NCBI GenBank assembly: GCA_003216195.1
Contig: QCJF01000002.1
Span: 93,187-157,186, forward strand
Reading direction: 5' to 3'
DNA length: 64,000 bases
DNA from: Pelagibacteraceae bacterium AG-404-P08
GTDB taxonomy: Bacteria > Pseudomonadota > Alphaproteobacteria > HIMB59
The notes below the pieces were generated by a model. The model was not told where the DNA came from. It searched no databases and saw only the letters and a program-made list of their open reading frames with translations. Positions 16,521-25,945 of this stretch are shown in pieces. Made by a program: the position numbers and the translations under genes. Each line of letters opens with the position of its first letter. The stretch's first letter is position 1.

Positions 16521-17592
16521 TGTAGCATTTTTGGGCATGGGTGCCAGTGCCCTTGCTACTGCAAAATTAAAGTATAAGGGAACAAGTATTAGTTTAGTTG
16601 GCATTGATAAAAATTATCATAGCAAAAGAAATAATTTTTTTGCATTTTGGATGACAGATTGGATGAAAGATTTTGATAGCCTTGCACAAAAAAAATGGTT
16701 TTGCTGGAACTTTTACTTAACAAATAATCATATAAAACATGAAACTAAGGACTTACCCTATTGCACTATAAGATACCAAGATTGGAAAAATTATTGCTTA
16801 AAAGGGTTAGAAAACTTATCAATTAAAGAGTTCAATGTTCAAAGTATTACGAATTTAAAAAAATACTATGAAATCAAGCTAGAGAATGGTGAGGAAATTT
16901 TTGCTAAGAAAATTTATGACTCTCGTACGCCGAAATTAGAAAATGAAAAAGTAAAACAGCATTTTTTTGGATACCTCATAGAAACTAAACAAATGATAAA
17001 TAGTAATAGTTTGACCTTAATGGATTTTCGCGTTGAACAAAAAATGGGATTACATTTTATGTATTGTTTACCAATAGATGAAAATAGAATGTTAGTTGAG
17101 TCAACAGTTTTTTCTTCAGAAATCCAAGAGGATGATTGGTATCAAAAACAGATATTAGAATACATTGAGACAAAATTAAATTTATCTGAATATAAAATAG
17201 TTGATGAAGAAAAAGGGGCGTTACCAATGTATGATATTGAAAACAAATCAAGTAAAAATTATATTAATATCGGTTCAAGAGGTGGTGCCACCAAAATATC
17301 AACAGGGTATGCTTTTTCCTTTTTTCTAAAAAACATAATATTAAATTTTGAAAATATTAATAAAGCTCATCACTCATATTTTGATAAATGGATGGATAAG
17401 GTATTTGTGAATTATCTGAAAAATAATAGTGGAACAGAGAAGGTTTTTATTAATATGGCTTACTCTTTAAATGGCAATGAATTTGCATCATTTATGATGG
17501 GTGTAGCTGATTTTCCGACAAAATTAAAGGTCATTATGTCAATGCCAAAAATTAAATTTATAAAAAGTGCCTTAAGCACTATACGTAATTAA
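16507..17592 (+). CDS. crtY: Lycopene beta-cyclase, CrtY type
   Basis: A 361-residue flavoprotein cyclising lycopene to beta-carotene. The N-terminal dinucleotide-binding stretch is VAFLGMGASALATAKL, with FFAFWMTDW shortly after as in CrtY, and IGSRGGATKISTGYAF is the conserved later motif. The identification also rests on position between crtB and blh. It overlaps crtB by 14 bases and abuts blh (the blh ATG follows the stop directly). Confidence 0.92.
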   Translation: MKIYDVAFLGMGASALATAKLKYKGTSISLVGIDKNYHSKRNNFFAFWMTDWMKDFDSLAQKKWFCWNFYLTNNHIKHETKDLPYCTIRYQDWKNYCLKGLENLSIKEFNVQSITNLKKYYEIKLENGEEIFAKKIYDSRTPKLENEKVKQHFFGYLIETKQMINSNSLTLMDFRVEQKMGLHFMYCLPIDENRMLVESTVFSSEIQEDDWYQKQILEYIETKLNLSEYKIVDEEKGALPMYDIENKSSKNYINIGSRGGATKISTGYAFSFFLKNIILNFENINKAHHSYFDKWMDKVFVNYLKNNSGTEKVFINMAYSLNGNEFASFMMGVADFPTKLKVIMSMPKIKFIKSALSTIRN

Positions 17593-18408
17593 ATGTATGA
17601 ATTAAGCTTTTTATCTTTACTTGCTCTTTGCATGGTTTCATTCATAGGTGTGCCGCATGGTTCATTTGACGGAGCTGTAGCTGCACTGTTAGGGTATAAG
17701 ACAAGAAAAGATTTTTTTTTATTTGTATTCTTATATTTAATTATTTCTGCCGCAGTGATTATATTTTGGATTTACTTCTCCGTAATTGCTTTAATTTTAT
17801 TCATTTTAATGAGTGTCGTTCATTTTGGATTATGTGACTGGTCCTATCTAGGCTTGAAGAAATATAAATGGTCTGTTTCTTTAACGCATGGTTTAAATAT
17901 TGTATTTGGGATTATTTTTTTTCACACTGACGAAACATTTGAGATATTTACTTTTTTATCAAATCAATCTTTTAATCAATTTCAAGAATATCTATATATC
18001 GTTTACGTTTGTTACTTTTTTCTTTTTATTAGATATGCATATTTGGCAATTAAATTTACAAAATTAAGATTGGGGATTTTAGAAATGTCTATTATTTTAT
18101 TGGTAATATTTTTAACAGAACCGCTCGTGGCATTTTCTATCTATTTTTGTTTCATTCATACTTTTAAACATGTTAGATCAATATTAAAAGATACATCAAA
18201 ATATCTATCAAATAACAAATTTATAACTATAACCACCATCTCTTTTACTATCTTAACATGGGTCGGCGGCAGCTTAGCAATTATCTATCTTCATAAGAGT
18301 TTTTCTTTTGATGAGTCTTTTATAAAGACACTGTTTATTGGATTAGCGGCATTAACTCTTCCCCATATGACTTTAGTAGATATCTTTTATAGAAGAAAAT
18401 TTAATTGA
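17593..18408 (+). CDS. blh: Beta-carotene 15,15'-dioxygenase (Brp/Blh family)
   Basis: A 271-residue polytopic membrane enzyme that cleaves beta-carotene to two retinal molecules. The iron-binding histidines expected of Brp/Blh proteins are present: FIGVPHGSFDGA (His22), VVHFGLCDW (His77), HTFKHVRS and LPHMTLVD. Eight or so hydrophobic segments are apparent. It is the last gene of the retinal operon and supplies the chromophore for the opsin encoded 3.5 kb upstream. Its end overlaps the convergent ispH by 8 bases, leaving no room for a separate terminator. Confidence 0.95.
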   Translation: MYELSFLSLLALCMVSFIGVPHGSFDGAVAALLGYKTRKDFFLFVFLYLIISAAVIIFWIYFSVIALILFILMSVVHFGLCDWSYLGLKKYKWSVSLTHGLNIVFGIIFFHTDETFEIFTFLSNQSFNQFQEYLYIVYVCYFFLFIRYAYLAIKFTKLRLGILEMSIILLVIFLTEPLVAFSIYFCFIHTFKHVRSILKDTSKYLSNNKFITITTISFTILTWVGGSLAIIYLHKSFSFDESFIKTLFIGLAALTLPHMTLVDIFYRRKFN

Positions 18409-19339
18409 GAAAATTAGGTATTTTAAAGGTGATATTTTCATCCTCTTTAAAATTTAAAACTTCGATTGCATAAACTTTTTTTATCTGATCAATAAATAAA
18501 TTTAATTGTTCTTCAGGAGCAGATGCACTAGCTGTCAAACCTATTGTATTGAATTCGGATAAATTTGAATAATCAAAGTCGTTTATATTTTCAACTAGTT
18601 CACTATGTTTACAACCAAATCTTTTAGCAGTTTCGACTAACCTAATTGAATTGGAGCTATTGTGGGCACCAATCACATAAAAAGCATCAACATTTTTAGA
18701 CATTTCTTGTACAGATAATTGTCTATTTGAAGTTGCATAACAAATATCGGATTTTTTTGGAGCAAGAATTGAAGGAAATTTTTTTTCTAAAGCATCAACA
18801 ATACTTTGTGTATCAAAAACTGATAAGGTTGTTTGTGTAATGTAGGCAAGTTTTTGATTTGATGGGAAATATAATTTCTCAACATCTTCAATATTTTGAA
18901 CTAAAGTTAAATTGCTAATATCCTTTAGCTGTCCAGCTGTCCCGTCGACTTCAGGGTGATGTTCATGGCCGATCATAATTATCTTGTATTTGTTTTTTTC
19001 TAATTGAATTATCTCTTTATGAATCTTACTGACTAATGGGCAGATGGCATCATAAAATAATAAATTATAATCTTTGGCTTTGTTAATTACTCTTTGTGCA
19101 ACACCGTGCGCAGAAAAAATTACTGGTTGTTTTGTATTTTTAGGAATTTCTTCAAGCGAGTCTACGAATACAACACCTTTTTCTCTCAAATTATTGACAA
19201 CAAATTTATTATGAACAATCTCATGACGGACATAAACTGGAGCTCCATATTTCAAAAGGCTTTTTTCGACCATTTCAACGGCTCTCTCAACTCCAGCACA
19301 GAAACCTCTGTGTTTGGCAGTTATAATCTTTTTAACCAC
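18401..19339 (-). CDS. ispH: 4-hydroxy-3-methylbut-2-enyl diphosphate reductase
   Basis: A 312-residue [4Fe-4S] enzyme, the last step of the MEP pathway, producing IPP and DMAPP. The three cluster cysteines are Cys14 (RGFCAGV), Cys100 (DAICPLV) and Cys200 (SDICYATSNRQ), and the proton-relay Glu130 is in HHPEVDGTAGQ. GTG start at 19339. It converges with blh and thus joins the isoprenoid genes that bracket the proteorhodopsin block, although it is on the opposite strand and need not be co-regulated. Confidence 0.97.
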   Translation of the reverse strand: MVKKIITAKHRGFCAGVERAVEMVEKSLLKYGAPVYVRHEIVHNKFVVNNLREKGVVFVDSLEEIPKNTKQPVIFSAHGVAQRVINKAKDYNLLFYDAICPLVSKIHKEIIQLEKNKYKIIMIGHEHHPEVDGTAGQLKDISNLTLVQNIEDVEKLYFPSNQKLAYITQTTLSVFDTQSIVDALEKKFPSILAPKKSDICYATSNRQLSVQEMSKNVDAFYVIGAHNSSNSIRLVETAKRFGCKHSELVENINDFDYSNLSEFNTIGLTASASAPEEQLNLFIDQIKKVYAIEVLNFKEDENITFKIPNFLN

Positions 19340-19371
19340 GGTAGATTGTTATCATATTATTGAAAGAAAAA

Positions 19372-22300
19372 TTATTTTATAATTAATAAAAGTTGCTGAG
19401 CCTCAATATTTTCACCAGCTTTTACGCAAAGTCTCTCAACTATTCCTGGTTGGTCTGCGTAAATAACTGTTTCCATTTTCATGGCCTCAATAGTGCATAA
19501 TTTAGCGCCCTTTGGTACTTTTATTCCCTCAGTAACAGCAACGTCTACAAGTAAACCAGGTATTGGAGCCGCAACATGATCTTTGTTGCTAGGATCAGCA
19601 ATTTCTTTAGCTAAATCGTCAACTGCAATGGAATTATCTTTAATGTCAACTGATCTAGCCTGGCCATTCAATTCAAAATATACTGTCCTGTAACCTTTTT
19701 CGTTAGGCTCACTTAAAGTGAAATATCTTATTATAAGTGTTTTACCAGGTTCTATAGAAACATATATCTCTTCACCTGTATTCATCCCAAAGAAATAGTT
19801 TGAAGTTGGGATAACACTAGTATTACCAAATTTCTTTTTGTGTTTTATATACTCATCAAAAACCTCAGGAAAAAATATTTGTGAAATTGTATCTTTCTCT
19901 GAAATAGTTTCACTATACTTCTTTTCCAATTCCTTCGTTCTATTTTTAATTTTTAATGAAGGTAACTTTGATCCAAATCTATAATTAATTGGTTTTTTTC
20001 CTTTTAAAATTTTCTTTTGGAGTGCTTTTGGAAAACCTTTATATGGTTGACCTAATCGGCCACTAAAGAATTCGATGACTGATGCAGGAAAGCCAACATC
20101 CTTTTTAGGGTCTAAAACATCTTGAATTTGAATATTATTTGCCAACATATAAATTGCCATATCACCAACAACCTTAGATATAGGTGTAACTTTAATTACA
20201 TCGCCAAATATTTTGTTCACTTTGGCATACATTGATGCAAGTTCTGGCCATCTCTCGTCTGTAATACCCATTGACCTTGCTTGCTCTCTTAAATTAGTGT
20301 ACTGGCCACCTGGCATCTGATGTAAATATACCTCTGACATACTAGTGCGAGTTTTGCTTTCGAAAGGTTGATATTGTTTTCTAACACCCTCCCAATAATT
20401 TGCAGCAGTCCTGACAACAGCTGAAGAAATTTTTGGATCTCTTTTATTGCCATCAAGAGACTCTAAAACTGCACCAAAACTAGGTTGCGATGTAAAGCCA
20501 GACCAAGAGTCAATTGCTACATCAACAATATCTACCCCTGCTTCCGAGGCATTAAGCAATGTTGCAACACCGTTTCCACTTGTGTCGTGAGTATGGAAAT
20601 GGATTGGAATTTTTATACTTTTTTTTAATTCTTTGAATAAAATTTTTGCTGCCTTGGGTTTACACAAACCTGCCATATCTTTGATTGCAAGAAAGTGAAC
20701 TCCCATTTTCTCAAGCTTTTGCGCCATTTTTAAGTAATAATCAAGTGTATATTTTTTCTCTGCTGGAGACGATAAATCGCCAGAGTAACAAATAGAAGCT
20801 TCACAGATTTTTCCAGATTTTAATACTTCGTCAATAGAGACTCTCATATTTTCAATCCAGTTTAGTGCATCAAATATTCTAAAAACGTCAATCCCAGACT
20901 GAGCAGAAAGTTGTATAAACCTTCTTAAAACATTATCAGGATAGTTTGTATATCCAAGAGCATTCGAACCTCTAAATAACATTTGTAATAGGGCTGAGGG
21001 CATTTGTTCACGTAACTTTTCTAGACGTTCCCATGGGTCCTCTTTTAAAAATCTTAATGCAACATCAAAAGTTGCACCACCCCAACACTCAACTGAGAAT
21101 AAATTTTTAAGTCTTTCTTCATATAGGTCAGTTATGCCTAACATATCTTGTGTTCTCATTCGAGTTGCAATCAAAGATTGATGAGCGTCTCTAAAGGTAG
21201 TATCTGTAATCAATAATTGTTTTTCTTTTAGCACAGTCTCAGCAACAGCAGATGGGCCATTAGTATCTAAAATTTGTTTATATGTTTTATTGACAGTCTC
21301 TTGAGCTTTTTTTGATCTAGATATTCCATAGTCTGAGAGTTTTGCTGGTGTTGTCTCTCTTAATTTTGGTCTATTAGCAACTTCTGGGTTACCGTTGACA
21401 ATAACTTCAGCTAAGAAGTTCAATGTTTTGGTTGCCCTATCTTTTCGACCAGAGAATTGAAATAAACTTTTTTCACTATCTATAAATTTTGTATGGTATT
21501 TAAAAACATCAAAACCTTTGTGGTTAATTAACTTTAATAAAAAAGGTATATTTGTTTTTACACCTCTGACGCGAAATTCACTCAATGCTCTATTCATTCG
21601 TCTCTTTGCTTCAATAGGGGTTTGGCCTTTTGCAGTTACTTTAACTAAAAGAGAGTCATAATAAGGAGTAATAACCGTACCAGTAGATGCAGTTCCAGCA
21701 TCTAGTCTTATTCCCAAGCCACTTGCAGATCTATAAACATTAATTTTACCATAATCTGGAGCAAAATCATTAGCGGCATCTTCTGTTGTAACCCTTGATT
21801 GGATAGCATGTCCTTTCATATGAATGTCTTTTTGAGTTGGCACACCACATATATCATCTCCAATTTTAGCACCAGCTGCTAAGAGGAACTGAGCTTTTAC
21901 TATATCAATACCAGTAATTTCTTCTGTAACTGTGTGTTCAACTTGAACTCTTGGATTAACTTCAATGAAAAAGAAGTCTCTAGATTTAGCATCCATTAAG
22001 AACTCTACAGTTCCCGCACATGAATAATTAACCTGTTTTCCTATTCTAACACCTGCGTTACAAATCTCATTTCTCTCTTTGTCAGATAGGTAGGCAGCAG
22101 GAGCTCTTTCTACTACCTTTTGATGTCGTCTTTGAAGAGAACAATCTCTTTCAAAAAGGTGAACTATATTTCCATGCGTATCGCCAATTATCTGAACTTC
22201 AACATGAAAAGCTTTTTCGATTAACTTTTCAAAGAATACATCATCTTTTCCAAAAGCACTTTTAGCTTCTCTCCTAGCGGTGTTGATTTGATTTTCTAAT

Positions 22301-22836
22301 TCTGTTTCTTTTCTGATCACTCGCATTCCACGACCGCCGCCACCCCAGGATGCTTTGAGCATAATTGGGTAACCAATTTTTTTTGCAAGATCTTTACATT
22401 TTTTTAAATCTTTTGGTAAGGGTCCTGTGGAAGGTATGGTTGGTACTTTAGCTTTGCCTGCAGTTTTTTTAGCTTCTACTTTATTTCCAAGTGATCGCAT
22501 AATCTTTGGAGAGGGTCCAACAAAAATAATATTATGTTTTGCACATTCATCAGCAAATTCTGGGTTTTCAGATAAGAAGCCATATCCTGGATGGATGGCA
22601 TCACAACCTGAATTAACAGCAATTTGTACGATACCTTTGTAATCTAGGTAAGCCTGAATAGGGCCTAATCCTGATCCAACAAGATAGCTTTCGTCTGTTT
22701 TGAAGCGGTGCAATGCAAAACGATCCTCGTACGAGTAAATGGATACAGTCCTAAAGCCCAATTCAGTTGCTGCACGAGATATTCTAATTGCAATTTCACT
22801 TCTGTTAGCAATTAATATTTTCTTAATTTGTTTCAT
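19372..22836 (-). CDS. pyc: Pyruvate carboxylase
   Basis: A full 1154-residue single-chain pyruvate carboxylase, making oxaloacetate from pyruvate and bicarbonate with ATP. Domains in order: biotin carboxylase (KKILIANRSEIAIRI start, ATP-grasp loop KASWGGGGRGMRVI near residue 160, EVNPRVQVEHTVTEEITG); carboxyltransferase from about residue 538 (TDTTFRDAHQSLIATRMRT, with FRIFDALNW and HFHTHDTSGN); tetramerisation region; and a C-terminal biotinyl domain with EAMKMET, biotinyl-Lys near residue 1120. It is transcribed alone, 63 bases after nth, and is the anaplerotic enzyme visible in this window. Confidence 0.98.
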   Translation of the reverse strand: MKQIKKILIANRSEIAIRISRAATELGFRTVSIYSYEDRFALHRFKTDESYLVGSGLGPIQAYLDYKGIVQIAVNSGCDAIHPGYGFLSENPEFADECAKHNIIFVGPSPKIMRSLGNKVEAKKTAGKAKVPTIPSTGPLPKDLKKCKDLAKKIGYPIMLKASWGGGGRGMRVIRKETELENQINTARREAKSAFGKDDVFFEKLIEKAFHVEVQIIGDTHGNIVHLFERDCSLQRRHQKVVERAPAAYLSDKERNEICNAGVRIGKQVNYSCAGTVEFLMDAKSRDFFFIEVNPRVQVEHTVTEEITGIDIVKAQFLLAAGAKIGDDICGVPTQKDIHMKGHAIQSRVTTEDAANDFAPDYGKINVYRSASGLGIRLDAGTASTGTVITPYYDSLLVKVTAKGQTPIEAKRRMNRALSEFRVRGVKTNIPFLLKLINHKGFDVFKYHTKFIDSEKSLFQFSGRKDRATKTLNFLAEVIVNGNPEVANRPKLRETTPAKLSDYGISRSKKAQETVNKTYKQILDTNGPSAVAETVLKEKQLLITDTTFRDAHQSLIATRMRTQDMLGITDLYEERLKNLFSVECWGGATFDVALRFLKEDPWERLEKLREQMPSALLQMLFRGSNALGYTNYPDNVLRRFIQLSAQSGIDVFRIFDALNWIENMRVSIDEVLKSGKICEASICYSGDLSSPAEKKYTLDYYLKMAQKLEKMGVHFLAIKDMAGLCKPKAAKILFKELKKSIKIPIHFHTHDTSGNGVATLLNASEAGVDIVDVAIDSWSGFTSQPSFGAVLESLDGNKRDPKISSAVVRTAANYWEGVRKQYQPFESKTRTSMSEVYLHQMPGGQYTNLREQARSMGITDERWPELASMYAKVNKIFGDVIKVTPISKVVGDMAIYMLANNIQIQDVLDPKKDVGFPASVIEFFSGRLGQPYKGFPKALQKKILKGKKPINYRFGSKLPSLKIKNRTKELEKKYSETISEKDTISQIFFPEVFDEYIKHKKKFGNTSVIPTSNYFFGMNTGEEIYVSIEPGKTLIIRYFTLSEPNEKGYRTVYFELNGQARSVDIKDNSIAVDDLAKEIADPSNKDHVAAPIPGLLVDVAVTEGIKVPKGAKLCTIEAMKMETVIYADQPGIVERLCVKAGENIEAQQLLLIIK

Positions 22837-22899
22837 AATGCTAAATAAGTTTATTTTTATACATTATTCTGTTTTTTTTCATAGACAATCTATAGGAAA

Positions 22900-23553
22900 T
22901 TAGGGTTTTTTTACTTTTATAGCCTTTCTTCTGTTTGGATAACAGTCTGTGCAAATTTTGCATTCAACACCAAAGCAGCTTCTAGCTTTGCAATATTTTC
23001 TTCCATAAAAAATCATTTGTAAATGAAGTCTGTTCCAGGTTGCTTCAGGAAATAATTTTTTAATATCTATTTCAGTTTGAACTACATTTTTACCATTTGT
23101 CAGACCCCACCTTTGTGCTAGACGATGAATATGTGTATCTACAGGGAATGCGGGGTGACCAAAACCTTGGGACATTACTACACTCGCTGTTTTATGGCCA
23201 ACTCCAGGTAAATTTTCAAGATCTTCAAAATTCTCTGGGACTCTACCATTGTATTTTTTAATTAATATTTTTGATAGTTTAGAAATAGCTTTTGATTTTT
23301 TAGGTGCAAGTCCACATGGTTTAATGATTTTATAAATTTTATTAACAGGCACCTTTGCCATATCATGGGGATTATTTGCCGTTTTAAATAGTAAAGGTGT
23401 AATCTTATTTACACGTTCGTCTGTGCATTGAGCACTTAATAAAACTGCTATTAAAAGCTCATATACATTTTTATGTTTAAGAGGGATAGGGATATTTGGA
23501 TAAAATTTGTTTAAATTATCTAATACTACGTTTGCTCTTTCTTGTTTTTTCAT
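22900..23553 (-). CDS. nth: Endonuclease III (base-excision repair glycosylase/AP lyase)
   Basis: A 217-residue HhH-GPD glycosylase removing oxidised pyrimidines. The helix-hairpin-helix LPGVGHKTASVV carries the catalytic Lys, and FPVDTHIHRLAQRWG carries the catalytic Asp. The C-terminal cysteine cluster is unusual: KYCKARSCFGVECKICTDC has spacings that do not match the standard C-x6-C-x2-C-x5-C, so which four cysteines bind the [4Fe-4S] cluster is uncertain. It lies upstream of pyc on the same strand, and divergent from the DUF2244 gene. Confidence 0.94.
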   Translation of the reverse strand: MKKQERANVVLDNLNKFYPNIPIPLKHKNVYELLIAVLLSAQCTDERVNKITPLLFKTANNPHDMAKVPVNKIYKIIKPCGLAPKKSKAISKLSKILIKKYNGRVPENFEDLENLPGVGHKTASVVMSQGFGHPAFPVDTHIHRLAQRWGLTNGKNVVQTEIDIKKLFPEATWNRLHLQMIFYGRKYCKARSCFGVECKICTDCYPNRRKAIKVKKP

Positions 23554-23616
23554 ATTATTATTGGTGTGCTATTAAATCTATTATAAATATAAATATAATT
23601 TTATAAACTTATAGAA

Positions 23617-24051
23617 ATGACAAGAAAGCTTCATATCAAACCAAATAGGAGTCTGACAAATCTTCAAATTCTATTTTTTTTATTCATTACAGGTTTCTTG
23701 ATCATTTTTATTGGTGGAAGATTTTTATTAGTCGGTGCTTGGCCGATAATTATATTTGGTATTGTTGAATTTTCTATTTTGGTCGTATGTACTTATTTTT
23801 TTGTAAAGAGTTTAAAAAAAACAGAAAAAATTTCATTAGAATCAAAATCTATGCAATTAGAGCGGCTTTATGGAGATGAGGTTATTGAACAAAACAGTTA
23901 TAATTTAAATTGGTTGAAGATAAAGAATGAAAAAAATTCATTAAGTGTAAATTATGCTGGAAAGAAAAAATTCTTCGCCAGTTTTTTGAGTGAGGATAGA
24001 AGGAAAAAATTAAAAAGAATTATTGAGAAGTACAGCTCCTCGTCTAGCTAA
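23617..24051 (+). CDS. DUF2244 family membrane protein
   Basis: A 144-residue protein starting with the DUF2244 hallmark (IKPNRSLTNLQILFFLFITGF) and two membrane helices flanking GGRFLLVGAWPIIIFGIVE, followed by a soluble part with NSYNLNWLKI and a basic, serine-ended C-terminus. The family is common in Alphaproteobacteria, sometimes next to nth as here (63 bases, divergent) and often near cytochrome oxidase genes elsewhere. The function is unknown. It converges with dapB, overlapping by 8 bases. Confidence 0.8.
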   Translation: MTRKLHIKPNRSLTNLQILFFLFITGFLIIFIGGRFLLVGAWPIIIFGIVEFSILVVCTYFFVKSLKKTEKISLESKSMQLERLYGDEVIEQNSYNLNWLKIKNEKNSLSVNYAGKKKFFASFLSEDRRKKLKRIIEKYSSSSS

Positions 24052-24823
24052 TCATATCTTTGAAGGTGTAAAAGCCTTTTTCCTTTGATGATAACCATAA
24101 TGCTGCTTGAATAGCGCCATCAGAAAAAATTTTTCTGTTGTGGGCCTTGTGTGTTAATTCTACAGACTCATTGTCACCGTGAAATATGACCGTATGTTCA
24201 CCTGGAATATTTCCACCTCTAATAGAAGAGAAACCAATTTCATTTTCTTTTCTTTGGCCTTCTTGATCCTGACGTTTAAAATTAAAATTTGATTTGGATA
24301 GACCAAGCTCTGCTACAATCTCTTCTCCGAGCTTTAAAGCTGTTCCACTAGGTGCATCCTTTTTGTGTCGATGGTGTGTTTCAATTATTTCTATATCGAA
24401 TTCTTTTAAGTGTTTTGCGGCTTTTCTTGCTATTTCAAAAAATGTATTAACTCCATAGCTCATATTCGGTGCGTAAAATACTTTTGTTGAATTACTTGTT
24501 TGTTTTAAAAGGTTAAAGTGGCTCTCATCTAATCCGGTCGTTCCAATAACTAAACCAGTATTATTAGAAACGGCAGCTTCCGTAAAATTAAATAAGGCCT
24601 TAGGAGTTGTAAAATCTATAACTATATCTGCTTTTTCAAATGATTCTTCCCTAGTAGTAAAAACATTTTCTTGAATTTGATTTTTATTAATAAAGCTAGG
24701 GTCAATATCTTTAACATCAAATACTCCAACGAGCTCAACGTTATTATTCGATAGAGCAGAATTTATGAGATTATTTCCCATTCTTCCTAATGCCCCTGCG
24801 ATAGCTATTTTTGTTCTAGACAT
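24044..24823 (-). CDS. dapB: 4-hydroxy-tetrahydrodipicolinate reductase
   Basis: A 259-residue NAD(P)H-dependent enzyme of the lysine/diaminopimelate pathway. The Rossmann motif is IAGALGRMGNNLI at the N-terminus, VIGTTGLDE follows, and the catalytic and substrate-binding block ETHHRHKKDAPSGTALKLGE is intact. Length is normal for the family. It converges with the DUF2244 gene and its upstream gap of 74 bases is shared with the divergent 56-residue membrane ORF. Confidence 0.97.
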   Translation of the reverse strand: MSRTKIAIAGALGRMGNNLINSALSNNNVELVGVFDVKDIDPSFINKNQIQENVFTTREESFEKADIVIDFTTPKALFNFTEAAVSNNTGLVIGTTGLDESHFNLLKQTSNSTKVFYAPNMSYGVNTFFEIARKAAKHLKEFDIEIIETHHRHKKDAPSGTALKLGEEIVAELGLSKSNFNFKRQDQEGQRKENEIGFSSIRGGNIPGEHTVIFHGDNESVELTHKAHNRKIFSDGAIQAALWLSSKEKGFYTFKDMIS

Positions 24824-24897
24824 GATTAAGACTTGTTATACATAAATTAGTAGATATGGAATAGCAAAATTATTAAATTTTATGCTAAAATTAACTT

Positions 24898-25068
24898 ATG
24901 ATTAGACTTGCATTAATTCTTCTTATTTTATTACTAGCTAGTTTATTAATATTTAATAAGAAATTTAGAGAGGCTTTTACAATATCAGCAATACCCCTAG
25001 TCTTATTAGTTGTAGGACTTTTTGGGTATATGATTTACTATATGTTCAGTACTAACTATTTTTCTTAG
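24898..25068 (+). CDS. 56-residue membrane protein
   Basis: An ATG at 24898 opens a 56-codon frame ending at TAG 25066-25068. The product is MIRLALILLILLLASLLIFN, a short basic hinge (KKFREA), then a second hydrophobic segment IPLVLLVVGLFGYMIYYMF. Two membrane helices with a positively charged turn are predicted. It fills the otherwise empty 263 bases between dapB and the rhodanese gene, diverging from dapB, which argues that it is real. The family is not recognised. Confidence 0.5.
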   Translation: MIRLALILLILLLASLLIFNKKFREAFTISAIPLVLLVVGLFGYMIYYMFSTNYFS

Positions 25069-25086
25069 AGTTTTTAAAATTATGAG

Positions 25087-25485
25087 TTATGTACCTTGCT
25101 CGGTTTTAAAACCTAAATTAATCCAATCAATTAAACCTTTGTCCATTTCATAAATACTTCCCTGATACCCTTCAGAAACTAGATAATCTGCAACCTTTTT
25201 AGATGTAATGCCTGCGGTACAGTGAATAATAATATCCTTATTATCGGGGTTTATGGAGTTGATTTTTTCAACAGTTATTTCTTTAAAAGGAATATTGTGT
25301 GAGTTCTCAATTCGAATCATATTGTGTTCTTTTGGATATCTAACATCAATTACAATTGCACCCTCTTGAATTCTTTTAAATGATTCTTCGGTATCTATGG
25401 GTGTGAAGTTCATTGTATTACTCTGAGCAAATAATAAATTAGTTAGCAGAAAAAAAAATAGAAAAAATTTTTTTAAAAAATTCAC
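25087..25485 (-). CDS. Exported rhodanese-domain protein
   Basis: The GTG at 25485 gives a good signal peptide (MNFLKKFFLFFFLLTNLLFA) and lies 5 bases after the stop of the cytochrome gene; the frame itself extends to 25515. The mature part is a single rhodanese domain: AIVIDVRYPKEHNMIRIENSHNIPF and the active-site loop IIHCTAGITSKK with the catalytic Cys, so sulfurtransferase activity or periplasmic sulfur/thiol handling is possible. It is probably co-transcribed with the cytochrome c'-like gene upstream. Substrate unknown. Confidence 0.85.
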   Translation of the reverse strand: MNFLKKFFLFFFLLTNLLFAQSNTMNFTPIDTEESFKRIQEGAIVIDVRYPKEHNMIRIENSHNIPFKEITVEKINSINPDNKDIIIHCTAGITSKKVADYLVSEGYQGSIYEMDKGLIDWINLGFKTEQGT

Positions 25486-25490
25486 TCTTA

Positions 25491-25904
25491 TTAATCTCTG
25501 AAACGAGAGTGGCAACTCTTACAGCTTCCAAATAGATTTTGGTGAAATTGTTGAACACTTTCAATATCACCCTCTAATGAGGATAATTTTGCAAGTGCTG
25601 CGTTGTCTTCTGTCTCTTTTGCAATTTGATTAAACAATTCTCTATTGTCAATTATGTCAGTACTAGCTTTTGACTTACCTCCAAATGAATCATCAGGAAA
25701 TAAAGTAGGGTAAACTCTCATTATATTTTCGATTTCTTCATAAATTCCTGCCAAGTCATCGTTAATCACATCGTCTTTAATTAAATTGTTTGCAGCTCTC
25801 ATTAGTTTATTGAAGTCTCTCATGGACTCTTGCCGATCAAGCACAGGGTTAGAATAAGCTAAAAATGGGAATAAAAATATTAAGGCAAGTAAACTTTTAA
25901 TCAT
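25491..25904 (-). CDS. Periplasmic cytochrome c'-like haem protein
   Basis: Start taken as ATG 25904, giving the signal peptide MIKSLLALIFLFPFLAYS (the frame could begin at 25922). The mature chain is helical and ends with GSCKSCHSRFRD, a single C-terminal CxxCH haem site, the layout of four-helix cytochromes c'. Such proteins bind NO or act in minor electron transfer. It sits directly upstream of the rhodanese gene and 1 kb from a cytochrome b561 gene, though no functional link is shown. Confidence 0.85.
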   Translation of the reverse strand: MIKSLLALIFLFPFLAYSNPVLDRQESMRDFNKLMRAANNLIKDDVINDDLAGIYEEIENIMRVYPTLFPDDSFGGKSKASTDIIDNRELFNQIAKETEDNAALAKLSSLEGDIESVQQFHQNLFGSCKSCHSRFRD

Positions 25905-25945
25905 GATATGTGTTTTTAGCATATCAGTAAATTATGTATGGAACA

